Assembly: GCA_944321085.1 (NCBI GenBank)
Contig: CALUJY010000004.1
Location: 124,001 to 188,000, forward strand
Source: an uncultured Barnesiella sp.
Lineage (GTDB): Bacteria > Bacteroidota > Bacteroidia > Bacteroidales > Barnesiellaceae_A
Direction of reading: 5' to 3'
Length of the DNA: 64,000 nucleotides
Positions 52,188 through 61,729 of the stretch are shown here, one piece after another (position 1 is the first letter of the stretch; each line of letters begins with the position of its first letter). The notes below the pieces were generated by a model that had not been told where the DNA came from, searched no databases, and was given only the letters and a program-made list of their open reading frames with translations. The translations under genes and the position numbers were made by a program.

Positions 52188-54267
52188 AATGGACATAAAG
52201 TATCTGCCCGGCGTTGGTCCGAAACGAGCCGAGCTGCTGGCACGCGAGTTGAACATTCGTTCCTATCGCGACATGCTCTATTACTTCCCTTACAAATACA
52301 TCGACCGCAGCAAGACTTATCACATCGCCGAGATAACAGGCTCTATGCCTTATATACAACTCAAAGGACGCATCACGGCATATACTACGCAGGGCGAAGG
52401 CGCCCGCCGCAGGCTCATCGCCACTTTCAGCGACGGCACTGGGACAATAGAGTTGGTATGGTTCAAAGGTATCAAATACATCACCGAGCGTTACAAAACA
52501 GGCGTCGAATATACTCTCTTCGGGAAGCCCACGCTTTTCAACGGTCGTTACAACATCGCCCATCCCGAGATTGACCTTGCCGACGATATTATCGACCGTT
52601 CCATAGGGTTGCAGGCCTATTACAGTACCACCGAGCGCATGCGTAACGCATTTCTCAACTCACGGACGCTGCACAAGATGATATATACGCTTTGGCATTC
52701 CATCCCCGGACAATTAGAAGAGACGCTCACCCCTGCCATTATAGAGCGTTGCCACCTCATGGGTATCAACGATGCTCTCTATTACATACACTTCCCGCGT
52801 CATGTCGAAGACCTGCGTCGGGCGCAGATGCGCCTTAAATTCGAAGAGCTTTTCTATTTGCAACTGCACCTGTTGCGCTATGCACGTTTGCGCAACCGTC
52901 ACATCGGGGGGCATGTCTTTGCGCACATAGGGCAATATTTCAATCGTTTCTATCACGAAATTTTGCCTTTCGACCTCACCGAGGCGCAAAAAAAAGTGCT
53001 TCGTGAAATTCGTGCCGACGTAGGCAGCGGCCGACAGATGAATCGTCTCCTCCAAGGCGACGTAGGTAGCGGTAAAACCATGGTAGCGCTGATGACAGCC
53101 CTCATGGCCATCGACAACGGTTACCAAGCCTGTATCATGGCACCCACCGAGATACTTGCCACCCAGCACTACGAGAGCATTGCACAGTGGCTCGCTCCTC
53201 TCGGCCTGCGCACCGAGTTGCTTACCGGTTCACGTCGTCGCAGCGAACGTAAACCCATCTTAGGGGGATTGGAGACGGGCGAAGTCAATTTACTTATCGG
53301 GACACATGCGCTGCTCGAAGAGGAGGTGGTTTTCGAGAATTTGGGTATGGTCATCATCGACGAACAGCACCGTTTCGGCGTAGCGCAGCGTGCCAAACTT
53401 TGGAAGAAGAACACCGTTCCGCCCCATGTGCTGGTTATGACTGCAACCCCCATCCCCCGAACTCTTGCCATGACCGTATATGGCGACCTCGACGTCTCGA
53501 TTATCGACGAGTTGCCACCCGGACGGAAGCCCGTGCACACGCTGTTGCAATACGACAACCGTCGTGCCAACCTCTACGCTTCATTGCGGCGACAGTTGCA
53601 ACAAGGCCGACAAGTCTATATCGTCTATCCGCTTATCGAAGAGAGCGAGAAGAGTGATATGAAAAATCTTGTAGCGGGTTACGATACTGTGTGTGCCAAC
53701 TTTCCCGAATACAACGTCTGTATGGTACACGGCAAAATGAAACCGGCCGAGAAAGAGGAGCAGATGCAACGTTTCGTCAAGGGCGAGGCGCACATCATGG
53801 TAGCTACAACAGTCATAGAGGTAGGCGTAAATGTACCCAATGCCACGGTGATGGTTATCGAGAACGCCGAGCGTTTCGGCCTCGCACAGCTCCATCAGCT
53901 CCGGGGACGCGTAGGACGTGGTGCCGACCAGTCATATTGCATCCTCATGTCGCGTTACGACCTCACGCAAGAGACCCGCAAGCGGCTCGAAATCATGGTC
54001 GAGACCAACGACGGATTTCGCATTGCCGAGGCCGATATGCGCATGCGCGGTCCCGGCGATATGGAAGGTACGCAACAGAGCGGCATTGCCTTCGACCTGC
54101 GCATAGCCAACCTTGCCCGAGATGGACAGATATTGCAATTAGCTCGCGATGTGGCCTCGGCTATCGTACAGGAAGACGAGCTCTTGGAACGTCCCGCCAA
54201 CTACGTATTGCGCCGCGAGCTTGCCCGCAATTATGCCAAAACCGTTAATTGGGGACAGATAAGCTGA
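52171..54267 (+). CDS. recG: ATP-dependent DNA helicase RecG
   Basis: 698 residues. RecG reverses stalled forks and moves branched DNA junctions. The N-terminal wedge region begins MDIKYLPGVGPKRAELLARELNI. The helicase part has Walker A LLQGDVGSGKTMVAL, APTEILATQHY, box II IIDEQHRFGVAQR, TATPIPRTLAMTVYGDLD, and late motifs TTVIEVGVNVPNATVMVIE and QLRGRVGRG. The ATG at 52171 (MPSLNEMDIKY) matches the usual length before the first helix; an ATG at 52189 is also possible. The further open frame begins within ispD. It overlaps ispD by 17 bases. Confidence 0.96.
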   Translation: MPSLNEMDIKYLPGVGPKRAELLARELNIRSYRDMLYYFPYKYIDRSKTYHIAEITGSMPYIQLKGRITAYTTQGEGARRRLIATFSDGTGTIELVWFKGIKYITERYKTGVEYTLFGKPTLFNGRYNIAHPEIDLADDIIDRSIGLQAYYSTTERMRNAFLNSRTLHKMIYTLWHSIPGQLEETLTPAIIERCHLMGINDALYYIHFPRHVEDLRRAQMRLKFEELFYLQLHLLRYARLRNRHIGGHVFAHIGQYFNRFYHEILPFDLTEAQKKVLREIRADVGSGRQMNRLLQGDVGSGKTMVALMTALMAIDNGYQACIMAPTEILATQHYESIAQWLAPLGLRTELLTGSRRRSERKPILGGLETGEVNLLIGTHALLEEEVVFENLGMVIIDEQHRFGVAQRAKLWKKNTVPPHVLVMTATPIPRTLAMTVYGDLDVSIIDELPPGRKPVHTLLQYDNRRANLYASLRRQLQQGRQVYIVYPLIEESEKSDMKNLVAGYDTVCANFPEYNVCMVHGKMKPAEKEEQMQRFVKGEAHIMVATTVIEVGVNVPNATVMVIENAERFGLAQLHQLRGRVGRGADQSYCILMSRYDLTQETRKRLEIMVETNDGFRIAEADMRMRGPGDMEGTQQSGIAFDLRIANLARDGQILQLARDVASAIVQEDELLERPANYVLRRELARNYAKTVNWGQIS

Positions 54268-54610
54268 TTGCTGCGACGTCTTGCCGCAAGCCGGTTGAGT
54301 ACGAACCGGTGCCGACAAATCGCCGGGTGGCGTCCTATCCTTTTTACATCTCTATGTAAGTCCGGCAGCGATACGGCTTGCCGTTTTGACGTTGCAAAAA
54401 ACACCTCGCAAATGCTTCGAAAAGTTAATTTAATCTATAAAATGCGCACTATAAAACAAAATATATTAACGAAGGTGACAAGTTATCGGATTATTATCTA
54501 ACTTTAACCCTCGGAGTTAAAAGCGGGTAATATGCTCCCGTAGATTACCCTATGCATACTCGCACAATCAACCATCGATTAACGCAACCAGCCTTAAAAC
54601 GGAACCGATA
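54268..54610. other. 343-base gap between recG and the M23 peptidase gene
   Basis: No convincing gene. TAACTTTA (54499-54506) is a one-mismatch -7 box about 105 bases before the M23 ATG. A small hairpin in the leader pairs GGGTAAT (54525-54531) with ATTACCC (54544-54550). I found no strong recG terminator. Confidence 0.45.
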
Positions 54611-55579
54611 ATGCCCACAGGAAAATTACCTTTTGCATTTATATTTGCCTGTACGTTTTCGTGCTTTGCATTCACGGCTACGGCAGGAGAGGAAAACGAA
54701 ACTGTAAACATACACGCACAACACCATCAAGAGTTGCTCGAAGCTCAATCTAATTTGGGCGAAGAGATAAACCTCATAGACTCCGTTGCTCTGCAACATT
54801 TGGAGGAGGTGAAAGAGATGCTATTTCCTGCGGCTGACATCTACGGTAACATTTGGAATAAAGAACGTGTCAACCCTTATAATATCAAGGGTATGGAGTT
54901 GCCCGACTCGGCCAGCATCGACGTATCTGACTATTGCATCCCTGCTCCTGGATATATCACATCGAATTATGGCTGGCGTCGCCGCCGCATGCACCGTGGA
55001 GTTGACCTCAAAGTGCAGATTGGCGATACCATACGGGCAGCATTCGATGGCAAGGTACGCCTTACAAAGTACGAGCGTCGCGGATATGGTTACTATGTAA
55101 TCATTCGTCACGACAACGGTTTGGAAACCATATACGGTCACCTTTCGAAATTCCTTGTTAAGCCCGATCAGCTCGTCAAAGCCGGCGAGCCCATCGCTTT
55201 GGGTGGTAATACGGGGCGTTCTACCGGTTCGCACCTCCACTTCGAAACCCGTTATTTGGGCATGGATATCAATCCCAACGCCATATTCGATTTCCATGCA
55301 CAGAAGATACGCAAAGACATATTTGCTTTCAGTCCCAACCTGTTGGCAAAGAACGGCCCTTCGTCGATACACGTTGACGGTACCAAGTATGGGCCTAATC
55401 GAGGCCGTACTTATGCACAAAGCAGTAGCAAGGGTGGTTCTACCTATCGTGTGCGCAAGGGCGACACTCTCTCGCATATCTCTATGCGAAGCGGCGTTTC
55501 CATCAACCGTATCTGCCGCCTCAACGGCATCAAGCGTACTTCGACTTTAAGACCTGGACAAGTGTTAAGATTGAGATAA
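54611..55579 (+). CDS. Secreted M23 (LytM-type) peptidase with LysM domain
   Basis: 322 residues with a signal peptide ending near TATAG (about residue 26). A helical region (about 30-75) precedes the M23 zinc-peptidase domain (about 112-225). The metal ligands are H128 and D132 in MHRGVDL and H210 in SHLHFE; H177 (YGHLSK) and H208 complete the active site. All are present, so it should be an active peptidoglycan endopeptidase rather than an inactive activator. The last 45 residues form a LysM peptidoglycan-binding domain (YRVRKGDTLSHISMRSGVSINRI). Single gene; a perfect 15-bp hairpin terminator follows. Confidence 0.94.
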   Translation: MPTGKLPFAFIFACTFSCFAFTATAGEENETVNIHAQHHQELLEAQSNLGEEINLIDSVALQHLEEVKEMLFPAADIYGNIWNKERVNPYNIKGMELPDSASIDVSDYCIPAPGYITSNYGWRRRRMHRGVDLKVQIGDTIRAAFDGKVRLTKYERRGYGYYVIIRHDNGLETIYGHLSKFLVKPDQLVKAGEPIALGGNTGRSTGSHLHFETRYLGMDINPNAIFDFHAQKIRKDIFAFSPNLLAKNGPSSIHVDGTKYGPNRGRTYAQSSSKGGSTYRVRKGDTLSHISMRSGVSINRICRLNGIKRTSTLRPGQVLRLR

Positions 55580-55605
55580 AACAAGCAGTAGAGTATTGAA
55601 AACAA

Positions 55606-55643
55606 ACAGCCCGCGAGGTTCTGTGAGAAACCTCGCGGGCTGT
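55606..55643 (+). terminator. Terminator after the M23 gene (possibly bidirectional)
   Basis: ACAGCCCGCGAGGTT (55606-55620) pairs perfectly with 55629-55643 around an 8-base loop. TCTT follows on + and TTTGTTTTC follows on -, so it may also stop the opposing comEC transcript. Confidence 0.85.
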
Positions 55644-55820
55644 TCTTATGTATGGCTTTATGTCATAAGTGAGGGGCTCTGCAATGTTTTTTGCCTATTA
55701 CGTGAGGGTATGCAATAGGATTGGGGGCTGTTCTTATCTCTGCGATATTTTTGTTTTTCGGGTCTTGCGTCTTGCTGCCTCCGAACTAAACCTTGTTTGT
55801 CGTTTTATGCGAATGGATTT

Positions 55821-57962
55821 TTATGGTTGTGTCGCACCGGCTGTCGTGGGTCGTACGTTGCTATGCGGCGTCTCTTGGGCATGCCATGCCCCACTTGTGC
55901 CTATATTATGGCATGGAATACACAGTCGGCGGCATTCCTCTTGCAACAGGGTAGCGCGGTCGGGATAGATAGCGGCAGCCAATACCACATGTTGCACATC
56001 GAAGCTGCGACATAAGTCACTTATTTTTCCGCGGTATCCTTCGGTAATGATGGCATGGTCTATCGTCATTTTCGTCTCTCTTTGCTGGTAACGAAGGGCA
56101 TCGTCGCTCACCCATAAGAGGCGTAAACCGTAGTATGAAATGAAGGGTAAATCTGCATAGAGCCGACGTGTTGCAAGAGTGTCGCCGGGAACAATTCTGC
56201 GGGCGCATATATCATAACGCATCCGCATTTCTGTCCCGATGCGAGGTATCCCCGGTGTGGTATCGGTCGAGATGATGAGGCAGTTGCGTTCGCTGTCGTT
56301 CATCAATAATGTCGTGCTGCGGCTTGTCGTAGGTACGATGCAGTGAGAAGGTATGCAGCGCATACTCTCGTAGAGATACAATCCTTGCAATGCAATCGCA
56401 ATGCCCAGCGCAACAGGCAGCCATCGCAATCGGCGTTCTTGCAACATCCGCCACACGACGTAGAGTAGTGACATATAGCATACAACCGCGGGCAGTGTTA
56501 TCCACACGTCGGTTATCACCGCGCCCGGCAGTGACGCTACCGTATCGGCTCCGTTTGTCAGCAGCGTAGTCAGCCATTCGGCGACGGCTGCAAGTACGCC
56601 ATGGGGCAGGTGCATGGCTGCGACAGCTTGTGTAAGTAGTGATACAACGATAGGAAGGGGCAGTAACGGTGTCAACACAATATTGGCAAGCAAGCCCCAC
56701 ACCGGAATATAGTGGAAATAGAAGGCTGCAAGTATTGTCGTGGCTGCTTGTGCGGCTATCGAAACGGCCAAGAGCCCCGATACCCATGTGAGCAGTGCAT
56801 GTCGGCACTCTATACGCCTTGCCACATCTATATGCGGTGCCAGCAACACGATACCTGTCACGGCAGCATAGCTGAGCTGGAACCCTATATCGAAAAGCTG
56901 TTGCGGAGCTATGGCGAGTATGAAAGTTGCCGACCCGCATAGCGCATTGAGCGTGCTGTTGCGACGGTTCAGTATCTGCGCTACACCTATAAAGGTAGCC
57001 ATGATGCACGCTCGCGTCACCGATGGCGATAGCCCTGTCACAAAAGCATATACCCATAGCAGTATAATGGTGGCGATGCCGCGTAACCAGCGCAGTGGAG
57101 TGGCGCGGAGCGGATAGAACAACAGCCACAGCACAAAAGCGATGATGCCCGTATGTAGTCCGCTCACGGCAAGCATGTGCGACAAACCCGCTGCCGAGAA
57201 ACATTCGCGTGCCGTCTCGGGAATATCGTTCTTGTACCCCCATATCACGGCGGCGAGTAAGGCGGCATTTTCGTCGCTCAGTCCTATGTCGTAGAGCGAC
57301 TGTACGCAAGCGTGTTGCAAGCGTTGGGCATAGTCGTATATTCCCGGTCTGTCGGTACGGGTCGATAACTGCCACTCGTCGTCGCGCAGGTATTGGCTCT
57401 GCGTGATACCTTCGAGTTGCATATATCGGGCAAAATCGAAGGCATACGGCAGTTCGGGCGGCTCTATGCGTCGCAATGCCGGCCGAAACAGGATAAGGTC
57501 GCCCCGTTGCAACTGTGAGGCGGTATAAGAGGGCTTGAAGTAGAGCAGTACCGGCAAGGCAGCTGTGTGCATTGCCGTGTCGTCGTCGGTTGCCACGATA
57601 AGGGCGCGAGCCTGCAATGTATGGCTGTGTGCGGCGGGTTGCTCCTCGATACGAGCCACGGCAATGGTCGAATCACCCATAGGAGGCAGCTCCGTCGGGC
57701 AGCGCGATGCTTCCATGGCAACCATGCCCGTACACAACATAGCCGCCGTGATGGCTATCCCGAGACTGTAACGACGTATCGTCGAGAGCGGCGCCTTGCC
57801 GCTCGCAACGTATATAGCGGTCGCCACGAGAGCTATTCCGCCGCATAGATAGGCGGCAAAATCCGAGGGAAAGGCATTTTGCAAGGCAATGCCTGCCGTA
57901 AGCGGCAGTACGAGCCGAGCAAAAGGGGCGTGCGCTATGGTGAGGCGAGGTACAGGTTGCAT
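55821..57962 (-). CDS. comEC: ComEC/Rec2-family DNA uptake channel protein
   Basis: 713 residues from the ATG at 57962 (MQPVPRLTIAHAPFARLVLPLTAGI); 43 extra codons upstream carry no family sequence. It has about ten membrane helices and a periplasmic OB-like domain (about 100-235, including FKPSYTASQLQRGDLILFRPAL). The competence core reads FSAAGLSHMLAVSGLHTGIIAF, GLSPSVTRACIMATFIGVAQILNR and NALCGSATFILAIAPQQLFDIGFQLSYAAV. The C-terminal 150 residues are weakly conserved, and the metallo-beta-lactamase domain seen in some ComEC proteins is not recognisable. ComEC passes single-stranded DNA through the inner membrane. No other competence gene is nearby. Confidence 0.93.
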   Translation of the reverse strand: MQPVPRLTIAHAPFARLVLPLTAGIALQNAFPSDFAAYLCGGIALVATAIYVASGKAPLSTIRRYSLGIAITAAMLCTGMVAMEASRCPTELPPMGDSTIAVARIEEQPAAHSHTLQARALIVATDDDTAMHTAALPVLLYFKPSYTASQLQRGDLILFRPALRRIEPPELPYAFDFARYMQLEGITQSQYLRDDEWQLSTRTDRPGIYDYAQRLQHACVQSLYDIGLSDENAALLAAVIWGYKNDIPETARECFSAAGLSHMLAVSGLHTGIIAFVLWLLFYPLRATPLRWLRGIATIILLWVYAFVTGLSPSVTRACIMATFIGVAQILNRRNSTLNALCGSATFILAIAPQQLFDIGFQLSYAAVTGIVLLAPHIDVARRIECRHALLTWVSGLLAVSIAAQAATTILAAFYFHYIPVWGLLANIVLTPLLPLPIVVSLLTQAVAAMHLPHGVLAAVAEWLTTLLTNGADTVASLPGAVITDVWITLPAVVCYMSLLYVVWRMLQERRLRWLPVALGIAIALQGLYLYESMRCIPSHCIVPTTSRSTTLLMNDSERNCLIISTDTTPGIPRIGTEMRMRYDICARRIVPGDTLATRRLYADLPFISYYGLRLLWVSDDALRYQQRETKMTIDHAIITEGYRGKISDLCRSFDVQHVVLAAAIYPDRATLLQEECRRLCIPCHNIGTSGAWHAQETPHSNVRPTTAGATQP

Positions 57963-58178
57963 GATTCTCTTCTCTCTGCTGTACGGGCTGTCGCATCCTA
58001 TCGTGTCGGTGTGCAGCTCTGCAAGCTCTTTCGTGTCGTAATGGCGAAGATAATGCAAATATATGGTATTTCGCTTTTCTTCTTTTGCCATATTGCCGGT
58101 TGTCTCATTATTGCATCTCTCTTCTCCGGCAGTGCATCATCTTTGCACCATGACCTGTAACATGACAATACGCAATTT

Positions 58179-58766
58179 ATGAAACAAAAACAGTATCGAC
58201 TCGAAGCCCCTTGGGGCGATTTGTTTTCGGCCTCTGTCGGATGCGTCGGCAAGCTCCTTCCCGGTTGCGACCGATTAGACCGTCTTGTACATACAGTCAA
58301 TGGTATAGCCCGAGCTGCCGAGTCGCTCGATGCCGGGTGCGCCTCTCTCCTCGACGATTGTCGCGAAACCTTTTTATGGCTCATTCCCCGTTGCGGCAAG
58401 ATAGGGCATTTGGTCAATGCTGCCCGTTGCATAGCCCGTGTGATGCGTCGTTTCGGGCTCGATTGGGCGTCGTTGCTCGACGAGTGCCGTCGCCGGCTTT
58501 TGCAACTCTTGCCCGAGTGTGAAGACCTTGCGGCAGCCGTGCGCGTCATGGACTGTATTGTATCCATAGCTCCGCTTGTCGCCGTTGCCGACGACGAAGC
58601 CGCTCCTTGTCCCGACGAAGCCGACAACATCGGTAAGTCGCGTCGTGTGACGTCGGCCTCTGTTGCGTCACGTATCATAGAGCTGCCTTGCAACCCCCTG
58701 CAAGCTCCGGCTATGGCAAGGGAGCGCAGCGGTACGCCTTGTTTGATGTGTGGTGACCGACCATAA
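58179..58766 (+). CDS. Cysteine-rich protein of three 42-residue repeats, unknown
   Basis: 195 residues that I do not recognise. Residues about 12-137 consist of three tandem units with an exact 42-residue period: LLPGC at 26-30, LIPRC at 68-72, LLPEC at 110-114. ASLLDDC (55-61) recurs as ASLLDEC (97-103), and IAR (43-45) recurs as CIAR (84-87) and CIV (126-128). Each unit is probably two amphipathic helices with one or two Cys. The last 60 residues are Ala/Pro/Asp-rich and end CLMCGDRP. There is no signal peptide or membrane helix. The opposite strand also has a long open frame, but its Ser/Arg-rich product looks like an antisense shadow, whereas the in-frame protein repeat supports this strand. 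It lies divergently from comEC with a bidirectional terminator at its end. Confidence 0.6.
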   Translation: MKQKQYRLEAPWGDLFSASVGCVGKLLPGCDRLDRLVHTVNGIARAAESLDAGCASLLDDCRETFLWLIPRCGKIGHLVNAARCIARVMRRFGLDWASLLDECRRRLLQLLPECEDLAAAVRVMDCIVSIAPLVAVADDEAAPCPDEADNIGKSRRVTSASVASRIIELPCNPLQAPAMARERSGTPCLMCGDRP

Positions 58767-58767
58767 A

Positions 58768-58802
58768 AAACGCCGCAGACCCTTTGGACGGCTGCGGCGT
58801 TT
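58768..58802. terminator. Hairpin between the repeat-protein and FKBP genes
   Basis: AAACGCCGCAG (58768-58778) pairs with CTGCGGCGTTT (58792-58802) around a 13-base loop. It begins one base after the + gene stop and lies 22 bases beyond the - gene stop, so it probably serves both. Confidence 0.8.
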
Positions 58803-58824
58803 ATGACGGAGGGATATTCCTCTC

Positions 58825-59412
58825 TTAGTTAACAGGTTTTTCAAGTCCCGGGATACCGCGAAACTTAATATCGAATACCAATGTCGTGTAGGGTAACAAT
58901 ATATCCGATTTAACCTCTGCCCCGTAGCCGCAGTCTTGCGGAATGATTACCTCGCAATGGTCGCCCACGCGCATGTTGGTAAGGGCAATGACCCATCCCT
59001 TCACATTATCCGACAGTTTGCTGCGGTAGATGCTGTCGGCCGGTTCGGTATTGTCGAAAGAGTCGTCGAACACGACGCCTTCGTATGTCTTACCTTCATA
59101 TATCACATCGACGTAGCTCGTAGAGAAAGGGCTCATCGAGTCGGCGGTGAGGGCACGGTCGTTATACCAGCGCATAAGTATCGTCGACATCGGATCCCAT
59201 GTAGGAGTTACGCGTGTATATACAAGGTTTCCTTGGGCATCGGTCTCGGCATATTTTTCTTCAAAAAATGCAGTATTTTTCTCGCGCCAATCTTGATAGA
59301 TAACCCAGTAGTTCTTGGCTTCTTCTTCGTCTTTGTCATCTTTGCACGATACAAATACGGGTACTGCAACAAGTAGGGCAACGAGGGGCACCAAATATTT
59401 GCTTATCTTCAT
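58825..59412 (-). CDS. FKBP-type peptidyl-prolyl isomerase lipoprotein
   Basis: 195 residues from the ATG at 59412, which gives a lipoprotein signal (lipobox VFVSC, Cys23); a longer frame would bury it. After an acidic linker and a helical segment (about 30-90), the C-terminal FKBP domain (about 95-190) shows TSYVDVIYEGKTYEGVVFDDSF, VKGWVIALTNMRVGDHCEVIIPQDCGYG and LLPYTTLVFDIKF, the usual substrate-pocket blocks. It would speed proline isomerisation during folding of exported proteins in the periplasm or at the outer membrane. Third gene of a - strand unit after glyS and lemA (52-base gap). Confidence 0.88.
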   Translation of the reverse strand: MKISKYLVPLVALLVAVPVFVSCKDDKDEEEAKNYWVIYQDWREKNTAFFEEKYAETDAQGNLVYTRVTPTWDPMSTILMRWYNDRALTADSMSPFSTSYVDVIYEGKTYEGVVFDDSFDNTEPADSIYRSKLSDNVKGWVIALTNMRVGDHCEVIIPQDCGYGAEVKSDILLPYTTLVFDIKFRGIPGLEKPVN

Positions 59413-59464
59413 ATCTTTATGCTTCGGTTTCACGGTTTTATTTAATCTCACACGGCGCCGCTGT

Positions 59465-60052
59465 TCAGAATTTCACTTCGGGAGCCTTTTCGCTGCCCTC
59501 TTCGGCGGTAAATTGCGGCTTGGCTTCGAAGCCGAAAATCTTAGCCGTGATGATACCCGGGAACTTGCGCAGCATGGCGTTGTATTTTGCCACCATGTCG
59601 CTGTAACGGGTACGTTCGGTTGAGATGCGGTTTTCTGTCCCTTCGAGTTGGGCTTGCAGCTCTATGAATTGCTGGCTGGCTTTCAGGTCGGGATAGTTTT
59701 CTGTGATAGAGAGCAGGCGTCCCAGAGCTTGTGAAAGCTCGCCTTGCGCCTCTTGGAAACGTTGCATGCTCTCGGCATCGAGCGACGTTGCGTCCACGGT
59801 CATTTGCGTGGCTTTGGCGCGGGCTGCCGTTACAGCTTCGAGAGTCTCCGACTCGTGGGTGGTATAACCTTTCACCGTATTCACGAGGTTGGGTATGAGG
59901 TCGGCGCGGCGTTGGTATTGGTTTTCAACCTTAGCCCATTGGGCATTGACATTCTCTTCTGCCTCTACCATGCTGTTATAGCTGCACGACGAGAATGCGA
60001 GCGCCATGCCTATGGCGGCGATGGCAAGAGCGGCAATCTTGGGTAACTTCAT
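59465..60052 (-). CDS. lemA: LemA family protein
   Basis: 195 residues. The N-terminal hydrophobic helix (about 5-25, IAALAIAAIGMALAFSSC) ends in a Cys and could act as a membrane anchor or lipobox. The rest is the helical LemA core: YNSMVEAEENVNAQWAKVENQYQRRADLIPNLVNTVKGY, a signature of the family, then ENYPDLKASQQFIELQAQLEGTENRI and YNAMLRKFPGIITAKIFGF. LemA proteins are widespread envelope proteins without a settled function. The gene lies 29 bases after glyS and 52 before the FKBP gene, in one probable operon. Confidence 0.95.
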   Translation of the reverse strand: MKLPKIAALAIAAIGMALAFSSCSYNSMVEAEENVNAQWAKVENQYQRRADLIPNLVNTVKGYTTHESETLEAVTAARAKATQMTVDATSLDAESMQRFQEAQGELSQALGRLLSITENYPDLKASQQFIELQAQLEGTENRISTERTRYSDMVAKYNAMLRKFPGIITAKIFGFEAKPQFTAEEGSEKAPEVKF

Positions 60053-60081
60053 GTTGTCTTAGTGGTTATAGGGTTACAAGT

Positions 60082-61629
60082 TTAGTCTTCGGCGATTTTT
60101 TGCAACAGTTTGCTGAAACTTACTTTCTCGCCTATCAACGATTTCAGGTCGGCAATGGCCACGCGTGTCTGCTCCATGCTGTCGCGGTCGCGCAGTGTTA
60201 CGGTGTTGTCTTCGAGTGTCTGGTGGTCTACCGTGATGCAATAGGGAGTACCTATGGCATCTTGGCGGCGATAACGCTTGCCTATCGAGTCTTTCTCGTC
60301 ATATTGGCAGCGATAGTCGTAGCGCAGCATACGGATAATTTCTTCGGCCTTTTCGGGCAGTCCGTCTTTGCGTACAAGGGGCAGTACAGCCGCTTTTACG
60401 GGCGCAAGGGCTGCCGGCAGACGTAGTACTACACGGGTCTCGCCGCCGTCGAGATTCTCTTCGGCATAAGCCGCGGCCATTACGCTCAGGAACATGCGGT
60501 CTACACCTATCGAGGTCTCTATGACATAGGGCGTGTACGACTCTTTCAGCTCGGGGTCGAAATATTGTATCTTCTTGCCAGAATATTTTTCGTGGTTGCC
60601 GAGGTCGAAGTTGGTGCGTGAGTGTATGCCCTCGACCTCTTTGAAGCCGAAAGGCATCTCGAACTCTATGTCGGTAGCTGCATTGGCATAGTGTGCCAGC
60701 TTCTCGTGGTCGTGGAAACGATATTTTTCGTCGCCCAACCCGAGTGCTTTATGCCAGCGCAAGCGTATCTCTTTCCATTTGGCAAACCATTGCAGCTCTT
60801 CGCCCGGACGTACGAAGAATTGCATTTCCATCTGCTCGAATTCGCGCATGCGGAAGATGAATTGTCGTGCCACTATCTCGTTGCGGAACGCTTTGCCTAT
60901 CTGTGCGATACCGAAAGGAATGCGCATACGTCCCGTTTTCTGTACATTGAGGAAATTGACGAAAATGCCTTGTGCCGTCTCGGGACGCAGGTACACTTTC
61001 ATTGCTCCGTCGGCGGTAGAACCCATTTCGGTAGAGAACATCAGGTTGAATTGCCGTACGTCAGTCCAGTTTTTGGTACCGCTTATCGGGCATACGATTT
61101 CGTTGTCTATGATGATTTGGCGTAGTTCATCGAGGTCCATATCGTTCATCGCCTTGGCATAGCGGGCGTGCAGGGCGTCGCGTTTGGCTATGTGCTCTTG
61201 TACGCGCGGATTGGTGGCGCGGAACATCGCCTCGTCGAACTGCTCGCCGAAACGCTTGCGTGCTTTCTCCACCTCTTTGTCTATCTTCTCGTCCATCTTG
61301 GCGATGCAATCCTCTATCAGCACATCGGCGCGGTAACGTTTCTTCGAGTCGCGGTTGTCTATAAGAGGGTCGTTGAAGGCATCGACGTGCCCCGAGGCCT
61401 TCCATATCGTCGGATGCATGAAGATGGCCGAGTCGATGCCCACGATGTTTTCGTGCAGCAGCGTCATACTGTCCCACCAATAACGCTTGATGTTGTTTTT
61501 CAGCTCCACGCCCATCTGACCGTAGTCGTAAACAGCGGCGAGGCCGTCGTATATTTCACTCGAAGGGAATACGAACCCATATTCTTTGCAATGAGAAACG
61601 ATTTTCTTGAAAACGTCTTCCTGTGCCAT
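60082..61629 (-). CDS. glyS: Glycyl-tRNA synthetase (single-chain dimeric type)
   Basis: 515 residues, the class II alpha2 form also found in eukaryotes and many Gram-positives, not the two-subunit form. It starts MAQEDVFKKIVSHCKEYGFVFPSSEIYDGLAAVYDYGQMG. Motif 2 is in FGIAQIGKAFRNEIVARQFIFRMREFEQMEMQFF, and motif 3 near VIETSIGVDRMFLSVMAAAY. The C-terminal anticodon-binding domain (about 400-500) includes LPLVRKDGLPEKAEEI and SIGKRYRRQDAIGTPYCITVD. It charges tRNA-Gly. First gene of a unit with lemA and the FKBP gene, divergent from parC. Confidence 0.97.
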   Translation of the reverse strand: MAQEDVFKKIVSHCKEYGFVFPSSEIYDGLAAVYDYGQMGVELKNNIKRYWWDSMTLLHENIVGIDSAIFMHPTIWKASGHVDAFNDPLIDNRDSKKRYRADVLIEDCIAKMDEKIDKEVEKARKRFGEQFDEAMFRATNPRVQEHIAKRDALHARYAKAMNDMDLDELRQIIIDNEIVCPISGTKNWTDVRQFNLMFSTEMGSTADGAMKVYLRPETAQGIFVNFLNVQKTGRMRIPFGIAQIGKAFRNEIVARQFIFRMREFEQMEMQFFVRPGEELQWFAKWKEIRLRWHKALGLGDEKYRFHDHEKLAHYANAATDIEFEMPFGFKEVEGIHSRTNFDLGNHEKYSGKKIQYFDPELKESYTPYVIETSIGVDRMFLSVMAAAYAEENLDGGETRVVLRLPAALAPVKAAVLPLVRKDGLPEKAEEIIRMLRYDYRCQYDEKDSIGKRYRRQDAIGTPYCITVDHQTLEDNTVTLRDRDSMEQTRVAIADLKSLIGEKVSFSKLLQKIAED

Positions 61630-61729
61630 GTCTTTTTGGTTTTATTTTTTTCTTGTCTTAAAGAGTGTTCGGGCGGAGTTCCCGCTCAAATTAAAGCGCA
61701 AAGTAAGTGATTTTTTTCGATTTAATTTG

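Noticed and set aside
57998..58693. 231-codon frame on the - strand opposite the repeat protein
   Set aside because: Ser/Arg/Ala-rich product without motifs; the opposite strand shows an in-frame 42-residue protein repeat.
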